From Sphingomonas sp. IC081 (GTDB lineage: Bacteria > Pseudomonadota > Alphaproteobacteria > Sphingomonadales > Sphingomonadaceae): DNA of 64,000 nucleotides. The stretch lies in the NCBI RefSeq assembly GCF_006874585.1, contig NZ_CP029761.1, forward strand, positions 2,305,001 through 2,369,000. Reading direction: 5' to 3'. The notes beneath the pieces are model-generated. The model saw only the letters and a list, made by a program, of their open reading frames with translations, ran no database searches and was not told where the DNA came from. Of this stretch, positions 57,281 to 64,000 are shown one piece after another (the stretch's first letter is position 1; every line of letters starts with the position of its first letter). The position numbers were made by a program, and so were the translations under genes.

Positions 57281-57369
57281 AATCGGATTAACATGCTATC
57301 TTACGTAGGTGGCCCCAAGCTAAGATGCCTGCATAGGGTCTTCGACCGCGGGCCGACCGGAAAGGACGG

Positions 57370-58281
57370 ATGACAGTGAGCACCAAGCAACGCAATCTCC
57401 CGGCGGTTCCCACGCTGGGCAGCGAGCAGAGCCTCAACCGCTATCTCTCCGAGATTCGCAAGTTCCCTCTGCTTAAGCCCGAGCAGGAATACATGCTCGC
57501 CAAGCGTTTCAAGGAACACGAGGATCCCGAAGCAGCCGCACAGCTGGTAACCAGCCATCTTCGCCTCGTCGCGAAGATCGCGATGGGCTACCGTGGCTAT
57601 GGCCTGCCCGTTTCCGAACTGATTTCCGAAGGCAACATCGGCCTCATGCAGGGGGTCAAGAAGTTCGAGCCCGATCGGGGCTTCCGCCTCGCCACTTATG
57701 CTATGTGGTGGATCAAGGCGTCGATTCAAGAGTTCATCCTGCGCTCGTGGTCGCTCGTGAAGATGGGCACCACCGCGGGCCAGAAGAAGCTGTTCTTCAA
57801 CTTGCGCCGCATGAAGAAGAACCTCGACGCCTACGAGGACACCGACCTGCATCCGGACGATGTCGCCACCATCGCGACCACGCTTGGCGTGTCGCAGCAG
57901 GAAGTGGTGAACATGAACCGGCGCATGATGATGGGCGGCGATGCCTCGCTGAACGTCTCGCTGCGTGACGAAGGCGAAGGCCAGTGGATGGACATCCTTG
58001 CGGATGACCGCCCGCTGCAGGACGAAACCGTTGCCGACGCGGAAGAAGCCACCGTTCGCCACGACATGCTGGTGGAAGCGATGGACTCGCTGAACGACCG
58101 CGAACGCGACATTCTGACCGAACGCCGCCTGACCGACGACCCGAAGACGCTCGAGGAACTTAGCCAGGTCTATAACGTCAGTCGCGAGCGCGTGCGCCAG
58201 ATCGAGGTCCGTGCTTTCGAAAAGCTCCAGAAGGCGATGGGGCGTATCGCTCTGGACAAGAAGATGGTTCCGGCACTGTAA
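57370..58281 (+). CDS. rpoH: Heat-shock sigma factor RpoH (sigma 32)
   Basis: A 303-aa sigma-70 family factor. Regions 1.2 and 2 (LVTSHLRLVAKIAMGYRGYGLPVSELISEGNIGLMQGVKKFEPDRGFRLATYAMWWIKASIQEFIL) include the -10 recognition helix. The RpoH box QKKLFFNLRR starts at residue 138. Region 4 ends in LEELSQVYNVSRERVRQIEVRAFEKLQ. It directs heat-shock transcription, probably including clpB in this window. AAAGGACGG precedes the ATG. Confidence 0.97.
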   Translation: MTVSTKQRNLPAVPTLGSEQSLNRYLSEIRKFPLLKPEQEYMLAKRFKEHEDPEAAAQLVTSHLRLVAKIAMGYRGYGLPVSELISEGNIGLMQGVKKFEPDRGFRLATYAMWWIKASIQEFILRSWSLVKMGTTAGQKKLFFNLRRMKKNLDAYEDTDLHPDDVATIATTLGVSQQEVVNMNRRMMMGGDASLNVSLRDEGEGQWMDILADDRPLQDETVADAEEATVRHDMLVEAMDSLNDRERDILTERRLTDDPKTLEELSQVYNVSRERVRQIEVRAFEKLQKAMGRIALDKKMVPAL

Positions 58282-58307
58282 CCTTCGCCAGATCCCTCAA
58301 GGATTTG

Positions 58308-58342
58308 CCGGGTCGCTCGCAAGGGCGGCCCGGTTTTCTTTT
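58308..58342 (+). terminator. Rho-independent terminator after rpoH
   Basis: CCGGGTCGC and GCGGCCCGG (58308-58316, 58325-58333) pair with one G-U, followed by TTTTCTTTT. It overlaps the end of the convergent patatin gene region. Confidence 0.85.
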
Positions 58343-58346
58343 GTGT

Positions 58347-59402
58347 TCAGGCCGGCCCGAAGCGCTTCGCGAAATCGACCGTGCTGCGCTTGCCGAGATG
58401 CTCGACATTGGCCGCACACCATTGCCTTGCCGCGGCCTCGCCCGCCTCATGCAGCTTGAGCAGCAGATGGCGCACCGGCAGGAGCTTGCTCTGTGCCGGC
58501 ATGGCCGCCAGCGTGGCCTCATCGTGGATCTCATGGAAGCGCAGGCGCTCGACTTGCGCGATCAATCCGTCTTTCGCGCCCGGCTTTGCACGGGCATCCC
58601 CGATCGCCGACTGGAGCAGTACAAGCCCCTGCAATTCCTTGCGCATCGACTGGTTGAAGCCGATCTCGGTCAACCGGTCGATGATCGCAGCGGCACTACG
58701 CGGGGTATCCGTACGGACCTGCGTATTGACGGTGATCAGCAGCAGGTCGTCGTTCGAACTCTCCTGTACCAGCGGAACCAGCGGCGGATTGGCACTATAT
58801 CCGCCGTCCCAGTAGTCCTTTGCGTCGATCGTGACGGGCGGAAAATAGAGCGGCAGGCAGGCTGAGGCCAGCAGGGCATCGCTCGTCAGATCGCCATTGC
58901 GGAACAGGCGCAGAGCGCCGGACCGCGCATTGGTGGCGGAAATGAACAGAGGCGGCGCATTCTCGCTGCGGATCGCGCCGAAATCGACATGGTCATCGAT
59001 CACCCCGCGCAGGATCTCCTGCATCTCCCGCCCGAGTTCCGGCGAGGCATGGGCCATGCTGACATCGCCGAAGACCGCCGACCACCACGAAGAAATCGCC
59101 CGCGAGGTTTGCGGAAAAGCCTCGATCATCGGGATCAAGGGGCCCGCCTCGCGGCCCGAGCGGTTGAGTTCCTTCCAGAAGCTGCGCAATCGCTCCCGCG
59201 CACCCTCCCGCCCTTCGGAAACGAACCCGGAAACCAGCACCGCCGCGTTCATGGCCCCCGCGCTGGCACCGCTGAGGGCACCCGGCATCAACCGTTCATC
59301 CTGCAGCAGGCCATCGAGCACGCCCCAGGTGAAAGCCCCATGAGCACCGCCGCCCTGCAAGGCAAGATCGAGACGATGCACGTGCTTATCCCTGGAAAAC
59401 AT
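58347..59402 (-). CDS. Patatin-like phospholipase
   Basis: A 351-aa lipid acyl hydrolase. The oxyanion loop is LALQGGGAHGAFTWGVLDGLL, the nucleophile motif GASAG (in GALSGASAGAMNAAVLVSGF), and the catalytic Asp is in DGGYSANPPLVPL. No signal peptide is present. The start at 59402 or 59408 is uncertain. It may act on membrane lipids or storage granules. A TGC-rich motif upstream is shared with the region before the receptor gene at 8.2 kb. Confidence 0.9.
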   Translation of the reverse strand: MFSRDKHVHRLDLALQGGGAHGAFTWGVLDGLLQDERLMPGALSGASAGAMNAAVLVSGFVSEGREGARERLRSFWKELNRSGREAGPLIPMIEAFPQTSRAISSWWSAVFGDVSMAHASPELGREMQEILRGVIDDHVDFGAIRSENAPPLFISATNARSGALRLFRNGDLTSDALLASACLPLYFPPVTIDAKDYWDGGYSANPPLVPLVQESSNDDLLLITVNTQVRTDTPRSAAAIIDRLTEIGFNQSMRKELQGLVLLQSAIGDARAKPGAKDGLIAQVERLRFHEIHDEATLAAMPAQSKLLPVRHLLLKLHEAGEAAARQWCAANVEHLGKRSTVDFAKRFGPA

Positions 59403-59478
59403 CACCATACCGCCAGCGCTATCCGATATTGCAGTGCAGCATGCAGGAATAGCACTGGCGGCCTGCCGGTTCCAGCGA

Positions 59479-60228
59479 TCAGGTATGGGGCGCGTTGAGC
59501 ATCGCGAGTGTTTCCGCGTAGCGCCCCTCCGCCTCGGCATTGCGCAGGAAACCGAGGCGCTGGACGCCGATCAGCTCCGGTGTCGGCTGCTGCGCGAACA
59601 GGTCCATGACTTCGTTGATGAATTCATCGAGCGGCATGTAGCCTTCCCGCGTCGACTGCCCCGGGGTCAACTCGGTCTGGACGGCGGGCGGCGCCAGTTC
59701 GATCACCTCGACCTTGCCGGCCAGCGCGAGCCGCAACGAATCGGACCACGAATGGATCGCCGCCTTGGTCGCCGAATAGACCGCCGCGCTCGCCAGCGGC
59801 ACGAAGGCAAGCCCCGAACTGACGTTGACGATCGCCGCATCGGCCTGTGCCGACAAGTGCGCCACCAGTGCGTCCGTCAGCCGGATCGGACCGAGGAAAT
59901 TGGTCGTCACGCAGGCCTCCGCCCGCGACAGGTCGCGCGGATTGGCGATATCCTCAAGCGGCATGATCCCGGCATTGTTGACCAGCACGTTGAGCGCCGG
60001 GAACCTCGCCAGCACCTCTCCCGCAAAAGCCTGGATTGCCGCGGGATCGCCGACATCAAGCGCCATCGGGTGGATGTTCGCTCGCCCTTTCGCCGTTTCC
60101 TCGAGGCTGGCCAGCGTGCGACCAGTGACGATCACGACATTGCCGGCGTCATGCCAGCGCTGCGCCAGTTCGCGGCCGATGCCCGAACCGCCGCCGGAAA
60201 GAAGGATGGTGTTGCCGCTGGTCTTCAT
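59479..60228 (-). CDS. Short-chain oxidoreductase, DltE-like
   Basis: A 249-aa SDR with cofactor motif SGGGSGIGRELA, VNNAGIMPLEDI and active-site SSGLAFVPLASAAVYSATKAA (Ser, Tyr, Lys). The family resembles DltE/YdfG-type enzymes without a known substrate. GAGGAG precedes the ATG. It diverges from an HxlR regulator 100 bp away, which probably controls it. Confidence 0.88.
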   Translation of the reverse strand: MKTSGNTILLSGGGSGIGRELAQRWHDAGNVVIVTGRTLASLEETAKGRANIHPMALDVGDPAAIQAFAGEVLARFPALNVLVNNAGIMPLEDIANPRDLSRAEACVTTNFLGPIRLTDALVAHLSAQADAAIVNVSSGLAFVPLASAAVYSATKAAIHSWSDSLRLALAGKVEVIELAPPAVQTELTPGQSTREGYMPLDEFINEVMDLFAQQPTPELIGVQRLGFLRNAEAEGRYAETLAMLNAPHT

Positions 60229-60272
60229 GGGGAACTCCTCTGGGGAAGATTGCGAAGACGGTGTGATCCTTA

Positions 60273-60291
60273 TACTCTCTCCTGGAAAGTA
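60273..60291. promoter_or_regulatory. Inverted repeat between the SDR and HxlR genes, likely operator
   Basis: TACTCTC-TCCTG-GAAAGTA has one mismatch between its arms. It lies 45 bp from the SDR start and 38 bp from the hxlR start, a good place for HxlR autorepression. Confidence 0.5.
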
Positions 60292-60328
60292 GGCACCTGA
60301 AAGTGCTGTAGTCACCAGCAGATAAGAA

Positions 60329-60709
60329 ATGAAAAATACGGCCTCTACAAGCCACTCCGACATTCCCGGCGTGGACGCTCTGGTCAACGAGCTGATCGGC
60401 CGGGTGGCCGACAAGTGGACCCTGCTGGTACTCGAAGCGCTGGAGGAGCATGGCGAATCGCGCTTCAGCCAGCTGGCCCGCGCCGTGCCCGGGATCAGCC
60501 AGAAGATGCTCACCCAGACCCTGCGCCAGATGGAGCGCGACGGTTTTGTCCACCGCACCGTCCATCCCGTCATCCCGCCGCATGTAGACTACCGGCTCAC
60601 CCCGCTCGGCCATAGCCTGGGCGAGGCATTTTGCGGCGTCTGGCACTGGGCAGAACAGCACCTAGACGACGTAGAGACGGCCAGAACGGCCTTTGACACC
60701 CGCGATTGA
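60329..60709 (+). CDS. HxlR-family transcriptional regulator
   Basis: A 126-aa winged-helix protein with the HxlR signature VADKWTLLVLEALEEHGESRFSQLARAVPGISQKMLTQTLRQMERDGFVHRTVHPVIPPHVDYRLTPLG. It has no cysteine in the usual formaldehyde- or quinone-sensing position near the N-terminus. It probably represses the divergent SDR gene and itself. Confidence 0.93.
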   Translation: MKNTASTSHSDIPGVDALVNELIGRVADKWTLLVLEALEEHGESRFSQLARAVPGISQKMLTQTLRQMERDGFVHRTVHPVIPPHVDYRLTPLGHSLGEAFCGVWHWAEQHLDDVETARTAFDTRD

Positions 60710-60786
60710 TCGCGTCCCGCCTTTCGCAGTCCGCCCAACCTCGCTAGTCAGGCGCTATCCACTCGGGAACTCGGGGCTCTCTTCCT

Positions 60787-61455
60787 TTGCTGCGCATTCT
60801 TGCCAAGGCCATCATCTGGTTCGTCGCCATCAGCGTGGGGCTGACGGTGCTCTATCGTTTTGTCCCCCCGCCGGTGACGGTGACGATGCTGGTGGACGGC
60901 AACGGCATCACCAAGGACTGGCAGCCGCTCAGCCGGATCGACCGCAACATGGTCGCCGCCGCGATCGCCGCCGAGGATGGCAAGTTCTGCACCCATAACG
61001 GCTTCGACACCAACGCCATCGAAAAGGCATTCGAACGCAATGCCGCCGGTGGGCGCATTCGCGGCGGGTCGACGATCAGCCAGCAGACCGCCAAGAACGT
61101 GTTCCTCTGGCAGGGGGACGGCTGGACGCGTTACGTGCGCAAGGGCTTCGAGGTCTGGTTCACCTTCCTGATCGAGAACCTGTGGGACAAGCGCCGGATC
61201 ATGGAAGTCTACCTCAACGTCGCGGAGACCGGCATCGGCACGTACGGCGTGGAGGCGGGGGCGCAGCGCTATTACGGCAAGTCGGCCACCAGGCTGACAC
61301 CGATCGAGGCGGCCCGCATCGCCGCCGCCCTGCCCAGCCCCAAGACCCGCAGCGTCAAGAACCCCACGGGCTTCACGCGCCGCTACGGCAACACCGTCGC
61401 CGCGCGGATCGGCACGGTGAAGACGCAGGGTTTCGACGCCTGCGTCTACGACTGA
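60787..61455 (+). CDS. mtgA: Monofunctional peptidoglycan transglycosylase
   Basis: A 222-aa GT51 enzyme that polymerises lipid II. One N-terminal helix (IIWFVAISVGLTVLYRFV) is followed by the catalytic Glu in AAEDGKFCTHNGFD, GGSTISQQTAKNVFLW and LIENLWDKRRIMEVYLNVAETG. It lacks a transpeptidase domain. The start is TTG; no better codon lies nearby. It ends 8 bp from the convergent YitT gene. Confidence 0.92.
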   Translation: MLRILAKAIIWFVAISVGLTVLYRFVPPPVTVTMLVDGNGITKDWQPLSRIDRNMVAAAIAAEDGKFCTHNGFDTNAIEKAFERNAAGGRIRGGSTISQQTAKNVFLWQGDGWTRYVRKGFEVWFTFLIENLWDKRRIMEVYLNVAETGIGTYGVEAGAQRYYGKSATRLTPIEAARIAAALPSPKTRSVKNPTGFTRRYGNTVAARIGTVKTQGFDACVYD

Positions 61456-61462
61456 CACTCAA

Positions 61463-62110
61463 TCAGTACCCGTTGTAGCGCCCCGGCCGGTGCCAGACAA
61501 AAAGGATGCCGCCGGTCGCCATGACGCCCAGCAGCGACCACAGCACCTGCACCGCGTCCAGCGCGAGCAGCGAAAACAGCAGCACACCGGAATCCAGGAT
61601 CATCTGCGTGCGCCCGGCATTCCATCCGCGCGTGCGGTAGAGCGACAGCACGATCGCCCCTGACCCGCCGGAGCCCGCCGCGTGGCGGGCCAGCGCCAGT
61701 GCGCCCATGCCGATGAAGGTCCCGCCGACGACCGCCGCCACCGGGCGCGCGACATAGCCCAGCACCAGCACCTGCGGCGCCAGCGCGGTCAGCGCAAAGA
61801 GGCCCAGCGTCACGATCACTGTCTTGACGAGGAAGGCGCGCCCCATCGGACGCACGGTCATCGCCAGCATCGGCAGCGACAGAACCGCATAGTAGAGCCC
61901 GACCGGCACCCCGGTCAGGTAATTGAGCGTCAGCGCGAGACCGGCGACGCCGCCGGTGGCAAGCTGCGCCTTCTGCAGCAGAACGACCCCCATCGACAGC
62001 AGGATGGTGCCGACGACCAGCGCATAGCCATCCTCGAACAGGCTATGCGGCGTGCCCTGAGGGACCGCGCCCTCCTCGGGAAATTCAACGGTATCTTCGT
62101 GAATGCTCAT
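61463..62110 (-). CDS. YitT-family membrane protein
   Basis: A 215-aa membrane protein with five or six helices (YALVVGTILLSMGVVLLQKAQLATGGVAGLALTLNYLTG, LLFSLLALDAVQVLWSLLGVMATGGILFVW). AGSGGSGAIVLSLYRTRGW resembles the conserved central motif of the YitT family. The transported substrate is unknown. It is the single-gene unit next to the TonB receptor terminator. Confidence 0.85.
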   Translation of the reverse strand: MSIHEDTVEFPEEGAVPQGTPHSLFEDGYALVVGTILLSMGVVLLQKAQLATGGVAGLALTLNYLTGVPVGLYYAVLSLPMLAMTVRPMGRAFLVKTVIVTLGLFALTALAPQVLVLGYVARPVAAVVGGTFIGMGALALARHAAGSGGSGAIVLSLYRTRGWNAGRTQMILDSGVLLFSLLALDAVQVLWSLLGVMATGGILFVWHRPGRYNGY

Positions 62111-62150
62111 GGTCCTCGCGGGAAACTAGCTAAAAGTCGGATGCTTACGA

Positions 62151-62182
62151 AAAAGGGGAGAGAACCGAAGTTCTCTCCCCTT
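62151..62182 (-). terminator. Rho-independent terminator of the second TonB receptor
   Basis: On the minus strand AAGGGGAGAGAAC pairs perfectly with GTTCTCTCCCCTT around a TTCG tetraloop, then TTTC. It ends transcription 30 bp after the receptor stop. Confidence 0.93.
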
Positions 62183-62212
62183 CCCCTGTTCGCGTGACGC
62201 GAATTTCTTCGA

Positions 62213-64000
62213 TCAGAAGGCCATGATGAACGTGGCGCTGACCGCACGCGGCGCACCGAAGTTCACGAAGGCCGAGCTCGAGGTCGGGAGCGTGTCGAGG
62301 CCGCCCGAGTACGAACCGACGTAGTATTCGTCGAACAGGTTGGTGACGTTCAGCTGGATTTCGCTCTTGTCGAGACCGAGCTTTTCCAGCTTGTAACGCA
62401 GGTTCAGGTCCACCGTGGTGAAGCTCTTGAACTTGGCACCCGGGAAGATCGTGGTGGGCGTGGTCGCGCCCGGCAGGGTGACCTGCTCGATCTCGCCGTT
62501 GATGTCGTTCAGGAAGCGCGAACCGGTGTACTTGGCCTGGGCGCCGAAGCTGAGATCACCCAGATCGACCTGGGCGCGGCCACCGAACAGCCATTCGGGC
62601 GTCGAACGTTCACGCTTGCCCGAAGTGCGCAGGTAATAGGTGGTGCTGCCGTTGTCGGTCACGCTGTAGCACAGACCCGCACGGGCAATGTCGCTGGTCG
62701 CCGAGCAGCTGCGCGTGATCGTGTCGTTCTGGATTTCCGACTTGATCCACGAACCGAAGACGTAGAGCGACAGCGGCTGGACCGGACGAACCGAAACGCT
62801 GGCATCGATGCCGTACTTCTTGACCGCACCGAGGTTGGTGTCGGTCGGGTTGCCGTCGATGTCGTACGCGGTGACAAGACGGTTCTTGTACTGCGTGTAC
62901 CAACCGGTCAGCGCGGCCTGCACCATCGAGCTCGAGTAACGCAGCGATGCGTCGAAGCTGTCGGCCGTTTCCGGACGGCGGTAAGCGGCATCGCTGTTCG
63001 CCGGGAAGTAGAAGGCGTTGTACAGCGTGTCGGTGCTGGGGACCGAGATGTTCTTCGAATAGCTGCCGGCGATGCTCAGCTCCGGCGTGATCTTGTAGGT
63101 CAGGCCGACGTTCGGAAGAATCTTGTCGTAGTTGAGCTTGCGCGACTGCGGAATGGCCGCACCCGTCGCGGTGCCGGACGTTGTGTTGTAAACGTACGGG
63201 TTCGACAGGATGTAAGCAGCCTGCTGGTCTTCCGGCACGCAGTTCACGAAAGCACCCGAGCTGCCACCGGTATTGGTGGTGAAGCAGTTCTGGTTGAGGT
63301 CGCGCTTGTAGAAGGGTGCCGCAACGCCAAGCAGCACGGTCAGCTTCTGATCGAAGAACTGGCCGCGGTATTCGCCGGCAATCTTGTGCAGCGTGGCGTA
63401 GGAATTGCGGTCACGCTTCTGCAGCACGTTGCCAGCCGCATCGGTCAGCGGGTCATTGATCGCGAACACGTCATAGGGCTCGCCATTCTGCTTGAGCAGG
63501 CCTGCAGCGCCGGTCTGGCGGTGGTGCGCGCGGTCGAACGAGTACGACAGACGAACGCGGTTGTTGTCGTCGATCTCGTAGGCGAGGTTGGTGATCGCCA
63601 CGTAACGGTTGGTCTTGGTCTGGCTCGGCTGGAGCAGCGTGACCCGGTCGAGCATATCCCCGTCGCCGTTGAGATCACGGCCGAAATAGAACTGACCGCC
63701 GTAGTTGCCGGTGCCGGTGAAGGCCGGCGTCGTGGCCGTTGCAGCCTGCGTGAAGAAGCCTTCGTTTGCCGAAGTGGTGCCGCCGCCGTTGGCCTTGGTG
63801 TACTGATAGGCCGCGTCGACCGACAGCGTCAGCTTTTCGGTCAGGTGGAACAGCGAGGCAAGGCGCACGTTGCCGGTGTTCGACGGGTTGTAACGACGCT
63901 CGAAGTCGGTGCCGCAAGAATTCGGGGTGTCGACAACGTTCGGACGTGCTGCTGCCACGGTGCAAGGCGCGCCGCCGGCCACGTCATAGAAGCGATCTGT
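62213..64000 (-). CDS. TonB-dependent receptor, N-terminal part outside the window
   Basis: The last 595 codons of an outer-membrane receptor; the reading frame runs off the window end, so plug and signal are not seen. Beta-barrel strands are visible (NVRLASLFHLTEKLTLSVDAAYQYT, ITPELSIAGSYSKNISVPS, YRRPETADSFDASLRYSS, KYGIDASVSVRPVQPLSLYVFGSW), ending ELQLNVTNLFDEYYVG-type sequence and the terminal SATFIMAF. The ligand is unknown. Rich in GGT and CGT codons like the first receptor. Confidence 0.92.
   Translation of the reverse strand, partial: TDRFYDVAGGAPCTVAAARPNVVDTPNSCGTDFERRYNPSNTGNVRLASLFHLTEKLTLSVDAAYQYTKANGGGTTSANEGFFTQAATATTPAFTGTGNYGGQFYFGRDLNGDGDMLDRVTLLQPSQTKTNRYVAITNLAYEIDDNNRVRLSYSFDRAHHRQTGAAGLLKQNGEPYDVFAINDPLTDAAGNVLQKRDRNSYATLHKIAGEYRGQFFDQKLTVLLGVAAPFYKRDLNQNCFTTNTGGSSGAFVNCVPEDQQAAYILSNPYVYNTTSGTATGAAIPQSRKLNYDKILPNVGLTYKITPELSIAGSYSKNISVPSTDTLYNAFYFPANSDAAYRRPETADSFDASLRYSSSMVQAALTGWYTQYKNRLVTAYDIDGNPTDTNLGAVKKYGIDASVSVRPVQPLSLYVFGSWIKSEIQNDTITRSCSATSDIARAGLCYSVTDNGSTTYYLRTSGKRERSTPEWLFGGRAQVDLGDLSFGAQAKYTGSRFLNDINGEIEQVTLPGATTPTTIFPGAKFKSFTTVDLNLRYKLEKLGLDKSEIQLNVTNLFDEYYVGSYSGGLDTLPTSSSAFVNFGAPRAVSATFIMAF

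Overview
The window is a chromosomal segment of a GC-rich alphaproteobacterium, most likely Sphingomonadales and probably Novosphingobium-like. Pointers to this are the Tad/Cpa pilus genes, a ChpT phosphotransferase, an ATP12 assembly chaperone, an Alph_Pro_TM protein beside a TauE exporter, large TonB-dependent receptors and a type A RNase P RNA. No phage, insertion sequence, integrase or CRISPR array was seen. The genus assignment is inference.

Left part (1-17.6 kb): the end of a Tad/Cpa pilus operon comes first (cpaC, cpaD, cpaE, tadB, tadC). The secretin gene carries an in-frame TAA, and no cpaF lies between cpaE and tadB. Then follow tRNA-Ala(GGC), a tight minus-strand group (SDR, TetR, methylthioadenosine phosphorylase, small protein), and an accessory locus. 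That locus holds a complete TonB-dependent receptor, a sulfotransferase-like P-loop protein, a TPR-aspartyl/asparaginyl hydroxylase, a small secreted protein and a three-hairpin candidate RNA. clpB ends this part; its promoter looks RpoH-dependent and holds a 20-bp palindrome.

Middle (18-43.8 kb): an NTF2-like protein, a two-domain M16 lipoprotein peptidase, two coupled unknown secreted proteins, gatCAB, two FKBP isomerases, rpsU and an acidic-repeat protein. A plus-strand operon with overlapping stops and starts follows (crcB, rluC-like, paiB-like, HAD phosphatase, small membrane protein, ATP12). Next come a beta-barrel protein, a complete Mla/MCE lipid transport operon, valS, a pair of inverted palindromic repeats, queE and a MATE exporter.

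Right part (43.8-64 kb): a HerA-like ATPase, Alph_Pro_TM/TauE, an NfrB-like glycosyltransferase with an NfrA-C-like partner, nhaA, a glyoxalase, a TorF-type porin, a metallophosphatase, rnpB, ampD, chpT, a JAMM peptidase, rluD, rpoH, a patatin, an SDR/HxlR divergent pair, mtgA and a YitT protein. The last gene is a second TonB-dependent receptor cut by the window end.

Most of the window is housekeeping. The parts most worth a second look are the receptor/sulfotransferase-like/hydroxylase locus with its structured RNA, the broken secretin with the absent cpaF, the clpB promoter palindrome, and the hairpin that hides a ribosome binding site at 23.46 kb.
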